DNA of 64,000 nt from Owenia fusiformis. Lineage: Eukaryota > Annelida > Polychaeta > Sabellida > Oweniidae. The notes under the pieces were generated by a model, which had not been told where the DNA came from, made no database searches, and worked only from the letters and a program-made list of their open reading frames with translations. A program made the translations under genes and the position numbers. Shown here piece by piece: positions 22,741-35,300 of the stretch; within the stretch, counting starts at the first letter, position 1, and the number at the start of each line of letters is the position of its first letter. The stretch is taken from positions 16,603,513-16,667,512 of the forward strand of contig CAIIXF020000004.1 of assembly GCA_903813345.2 (NCBI GenBank). Direction: 5' to 3'.

Positions 22741-25700
22741 ATAAATCCTCGGTCACATTTGCTCTACGGCAGCTGTAGCTTCACAGAATCGGTATAGAAT
22801 ACCTAAGGTACTGCTTATCACTATATGGGTCAATTTACGATAATTGATATTTCAAAAAATACAAAATTCGAAAATTAAAATATTCATATGACTATCTTTT
22901 TTTCTTTAATTGTAGAGGAAACACATTATATTTTATAAATTCGTAAGCGGCATCATTGGAACTAAATTGGCATTTCGTTACCTGAGCAATTGTCAAAGGA
23001 ATAAAAAATTAACATATTTTCATTAATCGTTCAAAAAGTCTGGTTTAATTTCAAATAAGATATTATTTAACACATTTGTGTGTGTCAAACAAGCAATAAA
23101 CATGTTTCCTTGGATATTAGTATTGAATTGCAAAAATTAAAATGTAAATAAGTCAACGTTATCGTTTGAAATTATTAGCCGCAAATTATTTTGAAAGACC
23201 CCTATGTCAAAACCGATAACTTAGAAATGGGCAAGATACGTTCATACAATTTTACATATATACAGTTCCTCTCCGATGCCCTCACTATTTTTTTTAGTTC
23301 AAACTTCACAAACTATCAATGTAGTATATGGTATAATGCTCGGTTACGGTAAGGCACAACACATAGGTTGGCCTTTCGATTTTACATGCAAGCTTAAACC
23401 CCCTAATATTACTTCTCCTACGAAGAAATGTAAAAAAGAAGGATTGATAAGGAGAGCTATTTAGAAGTGTCTAGCTTTTTTTATTCTGTAAGTGATCATC
23501 ATGGAATTTAGACACATTTTTTAGAATGAGGTGATTTTGACATCCTGAAATATTGTATTTGTATTATCAAAAGTTCGTTTCTACAACGTTTTTTTGTGAA
23601 GCAATGAAATTCCATTTTCTATTTTTAACCGTTACCTTTTGCTTAATAAAATAAAAACCTCGTACGAGCAAAATGATATGTGTCTAAGCTAGATGATGAA
23701 GTAAAGTATCTTTTAAGATTTTTTAGAATTGGTTCCACTATTCTGGTCATTCTTGTCAGTAGGAGAAATATGTTACTGAGCAAACCTAGAATCTAACTAA
23801 TTTAGTGAAGAATAGGGCTTTTTAAACAGGAGACTAAATTGGGGGCTCGTGCGATCTTGAATGTCATCCTTTCTATTTGACCTTCAAGATTTGACCTTCC
23901 GTGACTTTTTCAAGGTCAAAAAGGTCAAAAAGATCTTTTTTTCAACTTGCTTCAAATTGACCATTTTTTTCAAATCATGTACAAGTTATCAGAAGTTCAA
24001 ATCTGACTTTAGATTTGAGATTCGACCTTCATTGACGTTCTCAAGGTCAAAAGGTATTTTTTCAACTTGCTTCAAATTGACCAATTATTTTTTCAAAATC
24101 AACAGGAGTTCTCAAAAGTTCAAATTCGGTTATAGATTTGACCTTCAATGACATTCTCAAGGATTCTCAAGGTCATAAAATATTTGACCTTCTCAAGGTC
24201 AAAAATGTCATTTTTCAACTTGCTTCAAATTGACCAATTCAGTGTTTCAAAATCAACTACAAGTTCAAATCTGACTTTGGATTTGATATTTCACCTTCAA
24301 TGACCTTGTCAGGGTCAAAATTTTTTTTTTCAACTCGCTTCAAATTGACCAATTTTTATTCTTAAAATCATCTACAAGTTCTCAGAAATTCAAATTTGAC
24401 TTAAGAGTGAACTCATAACATTGTGAGCTACTAGATGGTGACATTTTGTCATGTTAATGCCTTGTTTTCGTCTCCACCCTCTGAATTTTCAGGGTCACCC
24501 CAGGTGTTGGTTTAGTTTAATGTTTTATATGTGGGCAGGGGAATGGGTTCGAGCCCCCCCCCCCCCTTTACTAAAAGCTGGCTACGGGCATATTGCTCAT
24601 ATTGCATGTGAAGTATTAAACATTGCAATGGATGCAATCATTTTCATTGGAATCGATGTGAAAGTGTTCTGGCACTTAAAATGACTAAGATGTGCAAGCA
24701 ACAATTATCATTTCTGGTGAAGGCCAAACATTCATCATAGGGAACGACAAACAGCATTCAAAATATAATATCATGAAAAAACACGCAGTGTGGGCAATGG
24801 GGGAATGAGAAACATCATTCAAAGTGGTATGGTTATGTGTCGGTCATGAAAATAAAAAGAAAGCATAGCATGTTGAATAGAACTGTAAAGGTTTCATGCA
24901 TCGCTATTCCCACAAAGTTATAACATGATCATATGTGAAACTGTGAGTGATATATTGTTTTTTGGTTTGGCAATGACTCATTCTTTGCTGTAATTTTAAT
25001 ACAAACATAAAAATACGAATACATACTAACTTTTGATTGTACGTTTATATTGCACATGATTTTAAAGTCATTTTGTATCCTCCAACACATACTTAATGAA
25101 GTTTTACAATGACAATTCAAATAATTCAAAAGTTGAATAATGATGATCTAAACACTTTTATTAAGCACTTTCATTTCTCAAAATAATAATCTAAAAATAT
25201 TTTTCCCAAAGATGATATTTTAATGTTTGAAGGATACAAAATATTGGACAGCCTAATCTAGTCAACTTGAATTCACGACAGAAATACCTACACTCAATCA
25301 TATATCTCCATTGTCTGCAATCGAAGATGTGTTATCAAAATGTACCTTCTGGCGTAGCTTTCACCAAAATAATACATCAATAGTGTATATTAATATGGCC
25401 GATGTGTTGGAGGATACAAATATTTGACAAATTGTATACATATAGTATAACATACTTAATTTTGTGACCAAGACATATCAAACATCCCGTTTTCAAGAGC
25501 TGGTAGCACATACCTTTTATTAGCATGCTCAAAAATATCAACGCAATCGATACATTTTAGGTTAAGGAATTCGAGTTTATATTTGCCGAAAAAATAAAAT
25601 ATTTCGTAATTGTCAAAAAATCCATCATTAAAGTGATCTTTTTTTAAAAGAAAAGCAATATTCCAAACAGGTACCTTGTGGTAATGATTGCTTAAAGTCT

Positions 25701-25870
25701 GGTCAACAAAACATAACACATTGCATGTCCATGAAATCAACATATATGTCGCAGTCTCTAGTACAACAACAGATTTTTAAAATATCAATTATCGTAAATT
25801 GTCCCATATTTCATGCTACACATTTCTCTCGATTTTGGGAAGCAACGGTCGTCGATTAAATGTGACTGAA
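22741..25870. repeat. Diverged inverted repeat, arms about 100-130 bp, 2.9 kb apart
   Basis: The stretch 22741-22875 (GGTCACATTT ... CAATTTACGATAATTGATAT) pairs in reverse with about 25776-25870. The tip shared at the inner side, TTTACGATAATTGATATTT, is nearly perfect, while the outer part is more diverged. The GGTCACATTTGCTCTACGG at 22751 resembles the ends of the palindromic MITE family. The interval may be an old foldback element, lying just upstream of the first SLC5 exon I can find. Confidence 0.65.
23868..24400. repeat. Degenerate tandem repeat rich in TCAAGGTCA / TGACCTT
   Basis: Four copies of a 113-154 bp unit, each with CAACTTGCTTCAAATTGACC (23943, 24063, about 24217, about 24330) preceded by one or more AAGGTCA motifs. 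TCAAGGTCA occurs at 23910, 24041, 24167 and 24193, and TGACCTTCTCAAGGTCA at 24185-24201 is a perfect palindrome. The motif equals the half-site for ERR and NR5A nuclear receptors. The 96 aa frame at 23861-24151 is repeat sequence rather than a gene. Confidence 0.8.
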
Positions 25871-26394
25871 GCAATGAATAACAAAAGTTTCACACTTAGT
25901 TTTACCAAGGACAATTTTATGTGTTCATTAGTATCCATGAAGGTTCAGTGAACGACAAACCAAAGGGTTTTTGTGTACATTCGCACCCACATTTCAAGGG
26001 TAATTCAGAAAAATATATCCAGGCTATGTTAAGGGGCATGCATGTAATTTTTTATGAGTCAACTTTTATAAGATGGAAGACAATGATTTTGAACACTTAA
26101 TTGTGCCACTTCTTTTTCAATAGCTACTGGTCATATGCACTGATTTTTGCAATCTCTAAAGCTTTGTACAGAGCGGACTTTGGCCTATTGTGGAAAAGTA
26201 ATGATTATTCAGTGGTCTGTCGTCTCATATGAATAAATGACACATCATATTGGAAAGAAGAGACACTTGGCTCAAATGGTAAACTAAATGAAATTGATTT
26301 TGGGACCACTAATTTTATATTTTACAATATTTTGCGACACACTGTATACTGACTGGGCTGGGATAAGAATTCAAATCTGTGATTGTTGATTTAG
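24401..26394. other. Non-coding stretch upstream of the SLC5 exons
   Basis: No SLC5 5' exon could be found here. A short inverted pair (TTGTATCCTCCAACACAT near 25075 and GATGTGTTGGAGGATACAA near 25400) may mark a small hairpin element. A C run lies near 24556-24567. The 95 aa - strand frame at 25456-25743 has no domain I recognise and I leave it uncalled. Confidence 0.5.
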
Positions 26395-29300
26395 GTGGCC
26401 ATTGGTGGCGTCGTCATGTATGCTCCTGCAATAGCTCTAGAGGCAGGTAAGAGGGTTATCATTGTAATTTTGCTATTTTCCTATTACATTTCGATATATC
26501 ACACGCTAGTAGACTAGTAGTAGTACTAGTAGTATATCTGCAGTATGTCACTCAACATTTCAGTAACTGGTTTATCACACTCTCTAGACTAGTAGTAGTA
26601 CTAGTAGTATATCTGCAGTATGTCACTCAACATTTCAGTAACTGGTCTATCACACTCTCTAGACTAGTAGTAGTACTAGTAGTATATCTGCAGTATGTCA
26701 CTCAACATTTCAGTAACTGGTCTATCACACTCTCTAGACTAGTAGTAGTACTAGTAGTTTATCTGCAGTATGTCACTCAACATTTCAGTAACTGGTCTTT
26801 CGACGTGGGTCTCTATTTTAATTATGGCAGCAGTAGCAACATTCTATACAACACTGGTATGTCAGGCTCTATTAAAGCACATATTATATCTTGCAAACTC
26901 GTTTCTGGTTGAACTATATTGTATTCTATGTATAAAAATAATTAAAGCACACAAAGTAATGAATTGCAAGTGATTTAAGGGAATCCTGTCTTGTATGCGT
27001 TTTTCATGTATCCAGATAAAAAAGTTAAGGTATAGCAATTACTAAAGACGAGCTGAGAGTATCTTTCTTAGAACACTATTGTTTTGCTCAAATATGTTTG
27101 ATATGTCTCTATTTTCTAAAAGAGCAAAGTTCTGACTTTTTCTATTATATAGTAGCCCGGACAGAATTGTTCAAGGGTCACTTTTCTTTAGTAACTTTTT
27201 TAATTTTCAGTATTATCAATATCTGATTGCATATTTGAAATCTAGAGTATAATTCTGACACAAAAAATATTTAATGAGAAACTTCTAATTTATTGACATT
27301 GCAGGCGTTTATAGTATAACTGACGCTTTGATTAAACACAAGAGAGTGCTATGCTACGATGTTCCTGCTTGCCTTTTAACTCACTCGGTCAGTTTGTCAT
27401 GTTGGTACCAACCTTTACATTCTTCGATGGTTTGAACACCACTATAGCCAGAGCGGTCGACCTTTAAGCGCTACCTGCTGTACGCACTACTCTGCCCTTG
27501 TTGGTAAAGGGATGGTGAACAAACCCTCGGTGAATGTATTAGCAATTGTCAAATAAGTCATTGGTTAATGTTGTCTCCCCTGTGCCCATTTGTCATTTCT
27601 CCTCAGCCAGAGCCAGCGGGAGGCTTCATTTTCTGCAGATCCAACTGCTCTGTTCGCTCTCTTGAGCCATGAGGGTGGGAGTCCTACATTCTTGAACATT
27701 CGGTTGAGAGATGTTGATGGAAATCCTCTACAACCTACTTCAACGGGATAGTAATGAACTTTCCACCCTTTTGCCTCTATCTCCTCAACCAGATCTTGGT
27801 ACTTTGCGCTTTTGAGTTGGTGTGCTACCTCAATGCGATCTTCCCAACGTACTGTCAGTTCTATCATGACAGCAATTCTTTTACCCTCTGAGAATAAAAG
27901 CATATCTGGTCTTTGGTTTGTTGTCGTGATACAGCTGGGAAATGTGAGTCTTTGGAGCTCCCAGTCCTGTGCTTGTTGTAAGATGCCATATCTTCCTCGA
28001 GAGGTGTGCCTGCTACCGCTAGGCAAAACCTTCCCTTTAGGATTTGCGTTAGCACCCACAAAATGTTTCTCTAAGGGTTGCAGAGCTCAGAGCTCCACAG
28101 TGGATACATGATGCATCTTCATTAAAACCCCAGGTAGTGAGATTGGCAGGAGATGGTAAAAGATCAGATATTGCTCTTAATAAGAAGCTAATCTTGCCCT
28201 GCTCCATATCCCATATGTCTTTCCATGAGAGCTGTCGATCGAGTGTAGACTCCCAGTGGGTCCATGCACCTTGTTTGACTAATTGTGCTAACCTCACCTG
28301 TCTACCCTTTTCCTCTGATTGCCTAATCTCCTTTACTACAAGCTTCCTTCTTGTCTCTGTGTTGGCATCTTTCCACCTGGATGTGCCATAGTTTCCAAGG
28401 CCCATCCTACCTTTACAAACGACACCTACTATGTCTTTATGACGGAGTTGGCTTTCAGCAATACCGATTGCCTGTTGAGGATTCCATCCCCTCCCATTCG
28501 ATATTGTTTCTCCCGAGCTAGTAACTTTATTGTCCTTTGAAGAGCGTAGAGTGGTTACTGCTCTTACTTTGGCTGCTTTGTACTCTTCAAGTACTGAAGT
28601 TACCGGGAGGCTGAGCTTGGGAGATTTACTGAATAGAATACTGACGCAAATACATAATTCATCATCTTACTTCATATTTGTTCAAAACGGCGTAATATTT
28701 CGTTAAATTTGAATGTTCAGTTGAACGTTAATTTTTAAAGATTGGCATAAGCCTATAGGGTCATGCTGCCACCATTACAATCCTGATAGAATACAGCAAC
28801 TGACCAATCATAAAAAACAAGAAGTCAAACTCACCCAAGGTTCATGAACTCAACTCTATTGAAATGTTTGGGTTGCGTTCAAGAGGATATGAAAAGGTGG
28901 CGCCCCAATGTGCGGGGTGTGATGAGAATAGGTCCAGTCTTTTCAAAAGGTCCAAACAGCCTTCTCAGAGGCCATTGAAACGCTGAAGAACAATTCACAT
29001 GCATGCCATGGATGGGTTAAAAGGCTTGTGACTGGGAAAGACATTAAACTGTGGCAAATATGACCCTATAGATGCAATGGTTAAACGAACTAGGGCTGCT
29101 AATCAAATATGGGTAACAATGGAATGGCCAAAAAACTATGTCCTGCGACCTTACCAATAAACTGTACAAACAATGTGCAATACTTTTTTTAAGTACCGGT
29201 ATACATACAAGTCAATGTAAAACAAAAGGTTTAAATGCAGTCATTCCTCATTACCTCATACCAAAGCAGCAGTCTACACGAATCCATAGGCCCATGACGT

Positions 29301-32300
29301 TTTTTTAAATATTAACGTTTAACTGAACATTCAAATTCATAAAACAAGCCACCATTTTGAACAAATATGAGACAAATGGTGAATTATGTATTTGCGTCTC
29401 TCATACTATTAACGTCTATAATGTCAGTAAGAGATGTTCCTTAAATATCCTTTGTATGTCAGAATTTTATTCTAGTTTAAAAAAATGTAATCAGATTTTG
29501 ATAATACTGAAAATTAAAAAAGTTATTAAAGAAAAGGTGATCGTTGAACAATTCTGTCCGGGTTACTATTATTATGCAAGGAACTTTCTGCACGTAGGGA
29601 GTTCTCGAGATTATTGTTGTTCTTTCGCGTAATATTTTATAACTGAATGTTTACATGTACGATTGCAGGGAGGTATTAAAGCCGTTATTTGGACAGACGT
29701 CTTCCAATTCTTGATCATAGTGATAGGAATGATTATCGCATTAGCAATGGTAAATCACGTACTAGGCGTTTGCCTATCATTTTTTATATTAATTGCAATT
29801 ACACTTTTCGAAATATGATGGTACATTTCGGATAATTTGAATTTCATGAAGCCGAAATCTTCATTTTGTCTTTTACATATTGATCATTAATCTGTCTATC
29901 AAGTTTGAAATGAGGGAGTCTTGGGTTGTCGTTTTTTGACTACCATGAAGTAGTATCAAAAACAGCAATAATTGTTGACTCATTTTCATAAGTTTTGGTA
30001 AATTAATTGTAAGTTATTGTTGTTTCAAGGGTTGCAGTCGAGTTGGAGGCTTCGCAAATATGTGGGACCTGTGTCAGAGAGGTGGAAGAATCCAGCCAAT
30101 AGAGTGATTGATTATAATTTATATAATAGACGCTGGTTGACAGACATTTTAATAAATTTGAACTTATGATATACCAAATTAAAGATGAATAAATTCCCTA
30201 TCCATTGGTATATAATATGACATATTATGATGTTTCCATCAAGAAAATCATAATTTATTTATGAAATACGAGTGTCCCATTTTTGGACCACCCTGCATGT
30301 ATATACTGTATGGATGTTTGAGTTTGTGTTCCAGCTTTGACTTGAACCCATTGACGAGACATACCTTCTGGGGCCTCACTATTGGTGTTGGGGTAATCTT
30401 TACACAACCGTATGGAGTAAGCCAACCTGGAGTGCAGCGTTTTTCAGCAACACGATCACTCAAAGATGCCAGACTGTAAGCAGAATTTCTGAAAAATAAT
30501 TTATGTACATTAATATATATTACCTCGAGCATCCACAAAATAGCTAAGGCTAAACATAACACAATATCATACATTGTCATTTATTTCATTCGGGCATCCA
30601 TAATATAGTTAAGGCTAAACCTAATACAATCTCGTTACATTGTCAATTATTCCATTGGGACATCCATAATATAACTTATGCTAAACCTAATACAATCTCG
30701 TTACATTGTCAATTATTCCATTCGGGCATACATACCATGGCTTATGTTTTACCTAATACAATATCGTTACATTGTCAATTATTCCATCGGGCATCCATAA
30801 TATAGCTTATGTTTTACTAATACAATCTCGTTACATTGTCAATTATTCCATCGGGCATCCATATAATAGCTTATGTTTTACCTAATACAATCTAGTTACA
30901 TTGTAAATTATTCTATTCGGGCATTCACAATATAGTTTATGTTTGACCTAATGCAATCTCGTAACATTGTCAGTTATTCCATTCGGACATTAATAATATA
31001 CCTGTTGCTTAATCTTAAACAGTCTCGTTACTTTGTCAATTTTTCCATTCGGACATCCATAATATAACTTATGCTAAACCTCATACAATCTCGTTTCATT
31101 GTCAATTATTCCATTTGGGCATCCATATATAGTTAAGGCTAAACCTAATACGATCTCGTTTCATTGTCAATTATTCCATTTGGGCATCCATATATAGTTA
31201 AGGCTAAACCTAATACGATCTCGTTTCATTGTCAATTATTCCATTTAGGCATCCATAATATAACTTATGCTAAACCTTATACAATCTCATGCATTGTCAA
31301 TTATTCCATTCGGGCATACATACCATGGTTTATGTTTTACCTAATACAATCTCGTTACATTGTCAATTATTCCATCGGGCATCCATAATATAGCTTATGT
31401 TTTACCTAATACAATCTCGTTACATTGTCAATTATTCCATCGGGCATCCATAATATAGCTTATGTTTTACTAATACAATCTCGTTACATTGTCAATTATT
31501 CCATCGGGCATCCATAATATAGCTTATGTTTTACCTAATACAATCTCGTTACATTGTCAATTATTCCATCGGGCATCCATAATATAACTTATGCTAAACC
31601 TAATACAATCTCATGCATTGTCAATTATTCAATTTGGGCATCCGTAATATAGCTTATGTTTTACCTAATACAATCTCGTTACATTGTCAATTATTCCATC
31701 GGGCATCCATAATATAACTTATGCTAAACCTAATACAATCTCATGCATTGTCAATTATTCAATTTGGGCATCCGTAATATAGCTTATGTTTTACCTAATA
31801 CAATCTCGTTACATTGTCAATTATTCCATTGGGACATCTATAATATAACTTATGCTAAACCTAATACAATCTCATGCATTGTCAATTATTCCATTCGGGC
31901 ATACATACCATGGTTCATGTTTTACCTAATACAATCTCGTTACATTGTCAATTATTCCATCGGGCATCCATAATATAGCTTATGTTTTACCTAATACAAT
32001 CTCGTTACATTGTCAATTATTCCATCGGGCATCCATAATATAGCTTATGTTTTACCTAATACAATCTCGTTACATTGTCAATTATTCCATCGGGCATCCA
32101 TAATATAGCTTATGTTTTACCTAATACAATCTCGTTACATTGTCAATTATTCCATCGGGCATCCATAATATAACTTATGCTAAACCTAATACAATCTCAT
32201 GCATTGTCAATTATTCAATTTGGGCATCCGTAATATAGCTTATGTTTTACCTAATACAATCTCGTTACATTGTCAATTATTCCATCGGGCATTCATAATA

Positions 32301-35300
32301 TAGCTTATGTTTTACTAATACAATCTCGTTACATTGTCAATTATTCCATCGGGCATCCATAAAATAGCTCATGCTTAACCTAATACAATCTCGTTACATT
32401 GTACATTGTTCCATTCGGGCATAACTTAATACAATCTCGTTACATTGTCAATTTTTCCATTCGGACATCCATAATATAACTTATGCTAAAGCTTATACAA
32501 TCTCGTTACATTGTCAATAATTCAATTTGGGCGTCCATAATATAGCTTATGTTTTACTAATACAATCTCGTTACATTGTCAATTATTCCATCGGGCATCC
32601 ATAAAATAATAGCTTATGCTCAACCTAATACAATCTCGTTACATTGTACATTGTTCCATTCGGGCATCCATAATGTACCTTATGCTTAACTCAATACAAT
32701 CTCGTTACCTTGTCCATTGTTCCATTCGGCATCCATAATATAGCTTAATATAGCTTATGCTTAACCTAATACAATATATCAATGCAACCGACCGATCATT
32801 TGTTCTTACAGGACCATGCTAACAGTTATTCCCGCCGTTTGTGTGATTTATGCGCTGACAGCTCTTGTAGGGCTCACGGTGTATGCCTATTACTCTCACA
32901 TTCAATGTGACCCTATGGTTATTGGAGCTGTTACTAATATTAATCAGGTAGATTTACTGCAAGGACTCGATGCGCTGAAATTTGGGGATTCATATCATTA
33001 AACTTTGTCATTAAAGCATGCATATTATGAAATATAGTTTCAATTTTTAGATATTCCCCTACTTTGTAATGGACGTACTTGCGGTTCCAGGCATACCAGG
33101 GATATTTCTTGCAGCTATGTTTAGCGCCGCATTGAGGTGATTTTTAATATTTTAAAATCATTAGTAAAGATCTTGAACTTTCGTGTCTGTGGAGTAAAGA
33201 TAGGATTGACAATGTTGTAATTCTGGATGCTCTGTTCTTATTTCAATTCCTGGTCTTACGCTTTTGAAGAGATTTTATCGACATATTTTTCGAGGTTCGT
33301 CATAATCATGTTTCTTCTGAAAATAAACCTGAAATATATTTATCAGGATATATTAACAATACGCCGTACGTTTTATAAAGACAAAAATTAATTCAGTGTT
33401 AAACTGCTATAAAGCAGACGCGTTGGCGCCACTGGGGGTCATCTAGCAACGAAGGCACGATGTCTTCGTTTCAGAATATTTTCCAAGCAATGATTTGGAT
33501 CATTCTATATTCTTTGGCCTTCATCCGAGGTGATTCTCAAGAATTCAACAAGAAATTTACGACCAGTACTTTGGACACATCCAGGGGACACATCGTGTTC
33601 GTGTCCAAAAACGTTCAAGTGCAATGTTTTGGGAACGAGTCTAGAATAAGATAAAAGCCCGTTTTGACTGTTTTTATTACCCGAACTGTATTTCAGTACG
33701 ATATCATCACTTGTTAATTCCCTTGCTGCAAATATCTGGGAGGACGTTCTTAGAGATCGCTTTCCTAACGCAAGCCTTGCTAGGGCGACGCATATTACAA
33801 AGGGATTGGGTACGTTATATATTTCTGAATCTCGCTTATTATGGAGTCATCACATTTAAGCCATGTGGGCTTACTGTTCGCTACCGTGTGGATACTTTGG
33901 TTGGATAAGGCATTTATACACAGTGGGCAAAACAAATAGTTTTACAGCAATCTCCCATCACACCAAATAATTATTCAATTAGTCAAGTAAAAAATTAATG
34001 CCCAAAATTAGCCAGCAGGCCACATTGTGGCGAACGGTGAGCCCGCACATCGAATGTGATAGCTACTTTAATTAAAATATAACAGTGCAGTTAAGCTGTG
34101 TCTTATGGCTCATCCCAGGGTGAAGATATGCAGGTTTGTTATATTGTTTTAAACATTAAAATGATTACAATTTTGCGTTATTTTAGTGATTGTATTTGGG
34201 ATTTTGTCGACTGTGATGGCGTTTGTTGCTATGAAGATTCCTGGTCAAATCTTGCAGGTACACATCCAGAAAATTTGTTTTGAGTTTCACCGTTACGTAA
34301 CAATAGAAAATGCTTGTCGAATAGTTACACTATAAGGTAGATTTGCATATCTTTTAAGAAGCTAAGATCTTCAAAAGTTTTTCTCTAACATATTCCACAA
34401 ATTAGTTACTGTTCATTTTTGAACAGGCTGGATTATCACGCTTTCAAACCTAAGTAAAAAGTAACAAAATACTAAATTATATGGTCTGGTGTTTAGATAT
34501 ATAATTCAGTATCCTTACGTTGTAGTAAAATAGTAAGTGAAAATTATACAGTTTGGACTCTTCCACTCACAGGTCACCGTGGCATTGGGCGGAGCAGTTG
34601 GAGGGTCGGTTGTTGGGATGTATTGTCTTGGAGCCTTTACGACCAGCTGCAACTGGAAGGTAAACCAGGATGAAACATTAACAATCAAAAACAGAATAAT
34701 GACAGAATAGCAAGTAAAATTTCCAAAAAGACGATACTTATATTTTATTATTTTAAACGAATTTTTTCTCTTAATAACCTGAATACTTAACATAACTAAT
34801 AAATAAACGCTTATTGAATACGTCTAGGGTACAATATCACTGGTCCCCATCTGGTTATAAAGACGCTACTGCTTTATAACAAAATCGATGAACTTCCGTC
34901 GAAGGAAAGTTTTCTTTTCATCATTTTCACCAACAATGCAAAGAGGTTGATTTGTACCTGGTGAATTTCGTAACGTCTTGGTTGAGTTGTGTAAACGTCC
35001 TGGTTGTTGACGTGAGGAATTCTTATTCGATTATTGGAGCTGCTGGAAATATTTGCTCGTGACTGACGCTTATTTCAATCGAATGAGCTGAATACGACTG
35101 GTCCCAATCTGTTTATAAAGACGCTATTATTTTATAACAAAATCGATGAACTTCCGTCGAAGGAAAGTTTTCTTTTCATCATTTTCACCAACAATGCAAA
35201 GAGGTTGATTTGTACCTGGTGAATTTCGTAACGTCTTGGTTGAGTTGTGTAAACGTCCTGGTTGTTGACGTGAGGAATTCTTATTCGATTATTGGAGCTG

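Larger units (their letters stand above)
27145..29580. repeat. Intronic foldback element split by a retroelement
   Basis: The right arm (about 29312-29580) is the reverse complement of 27145-27326 joined to 28640-28730. Shared sequence includes GCCCGGACAGAATTGTTC on the outer side and TTGAATGTTCAGTT on the inner side. The left arm is broken at 27326/28640 by the insertion described next. The element lies in the SLC5 intron between exons at 26856 and 29669. The centre (28731-29311) has no recognised coding content. Confidence 0.85.

Noticed and set aside
26770-26973. Independent 67 aa gene
   Set aside because: Its core is SLC5 exon 26789-26856; the start codon lies in the repeated intron unit and the end in the next intron.
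30261-30479. Independent 72 aa gene
   Set aside because: The second half of this frame is an SLC5 exon (30335-30475) with proper splice sites; the first half is intron.
31164-31973. Two similar frames (74 and 76 aa)
   Set aside because: They are translations of the 65 bp satellite.
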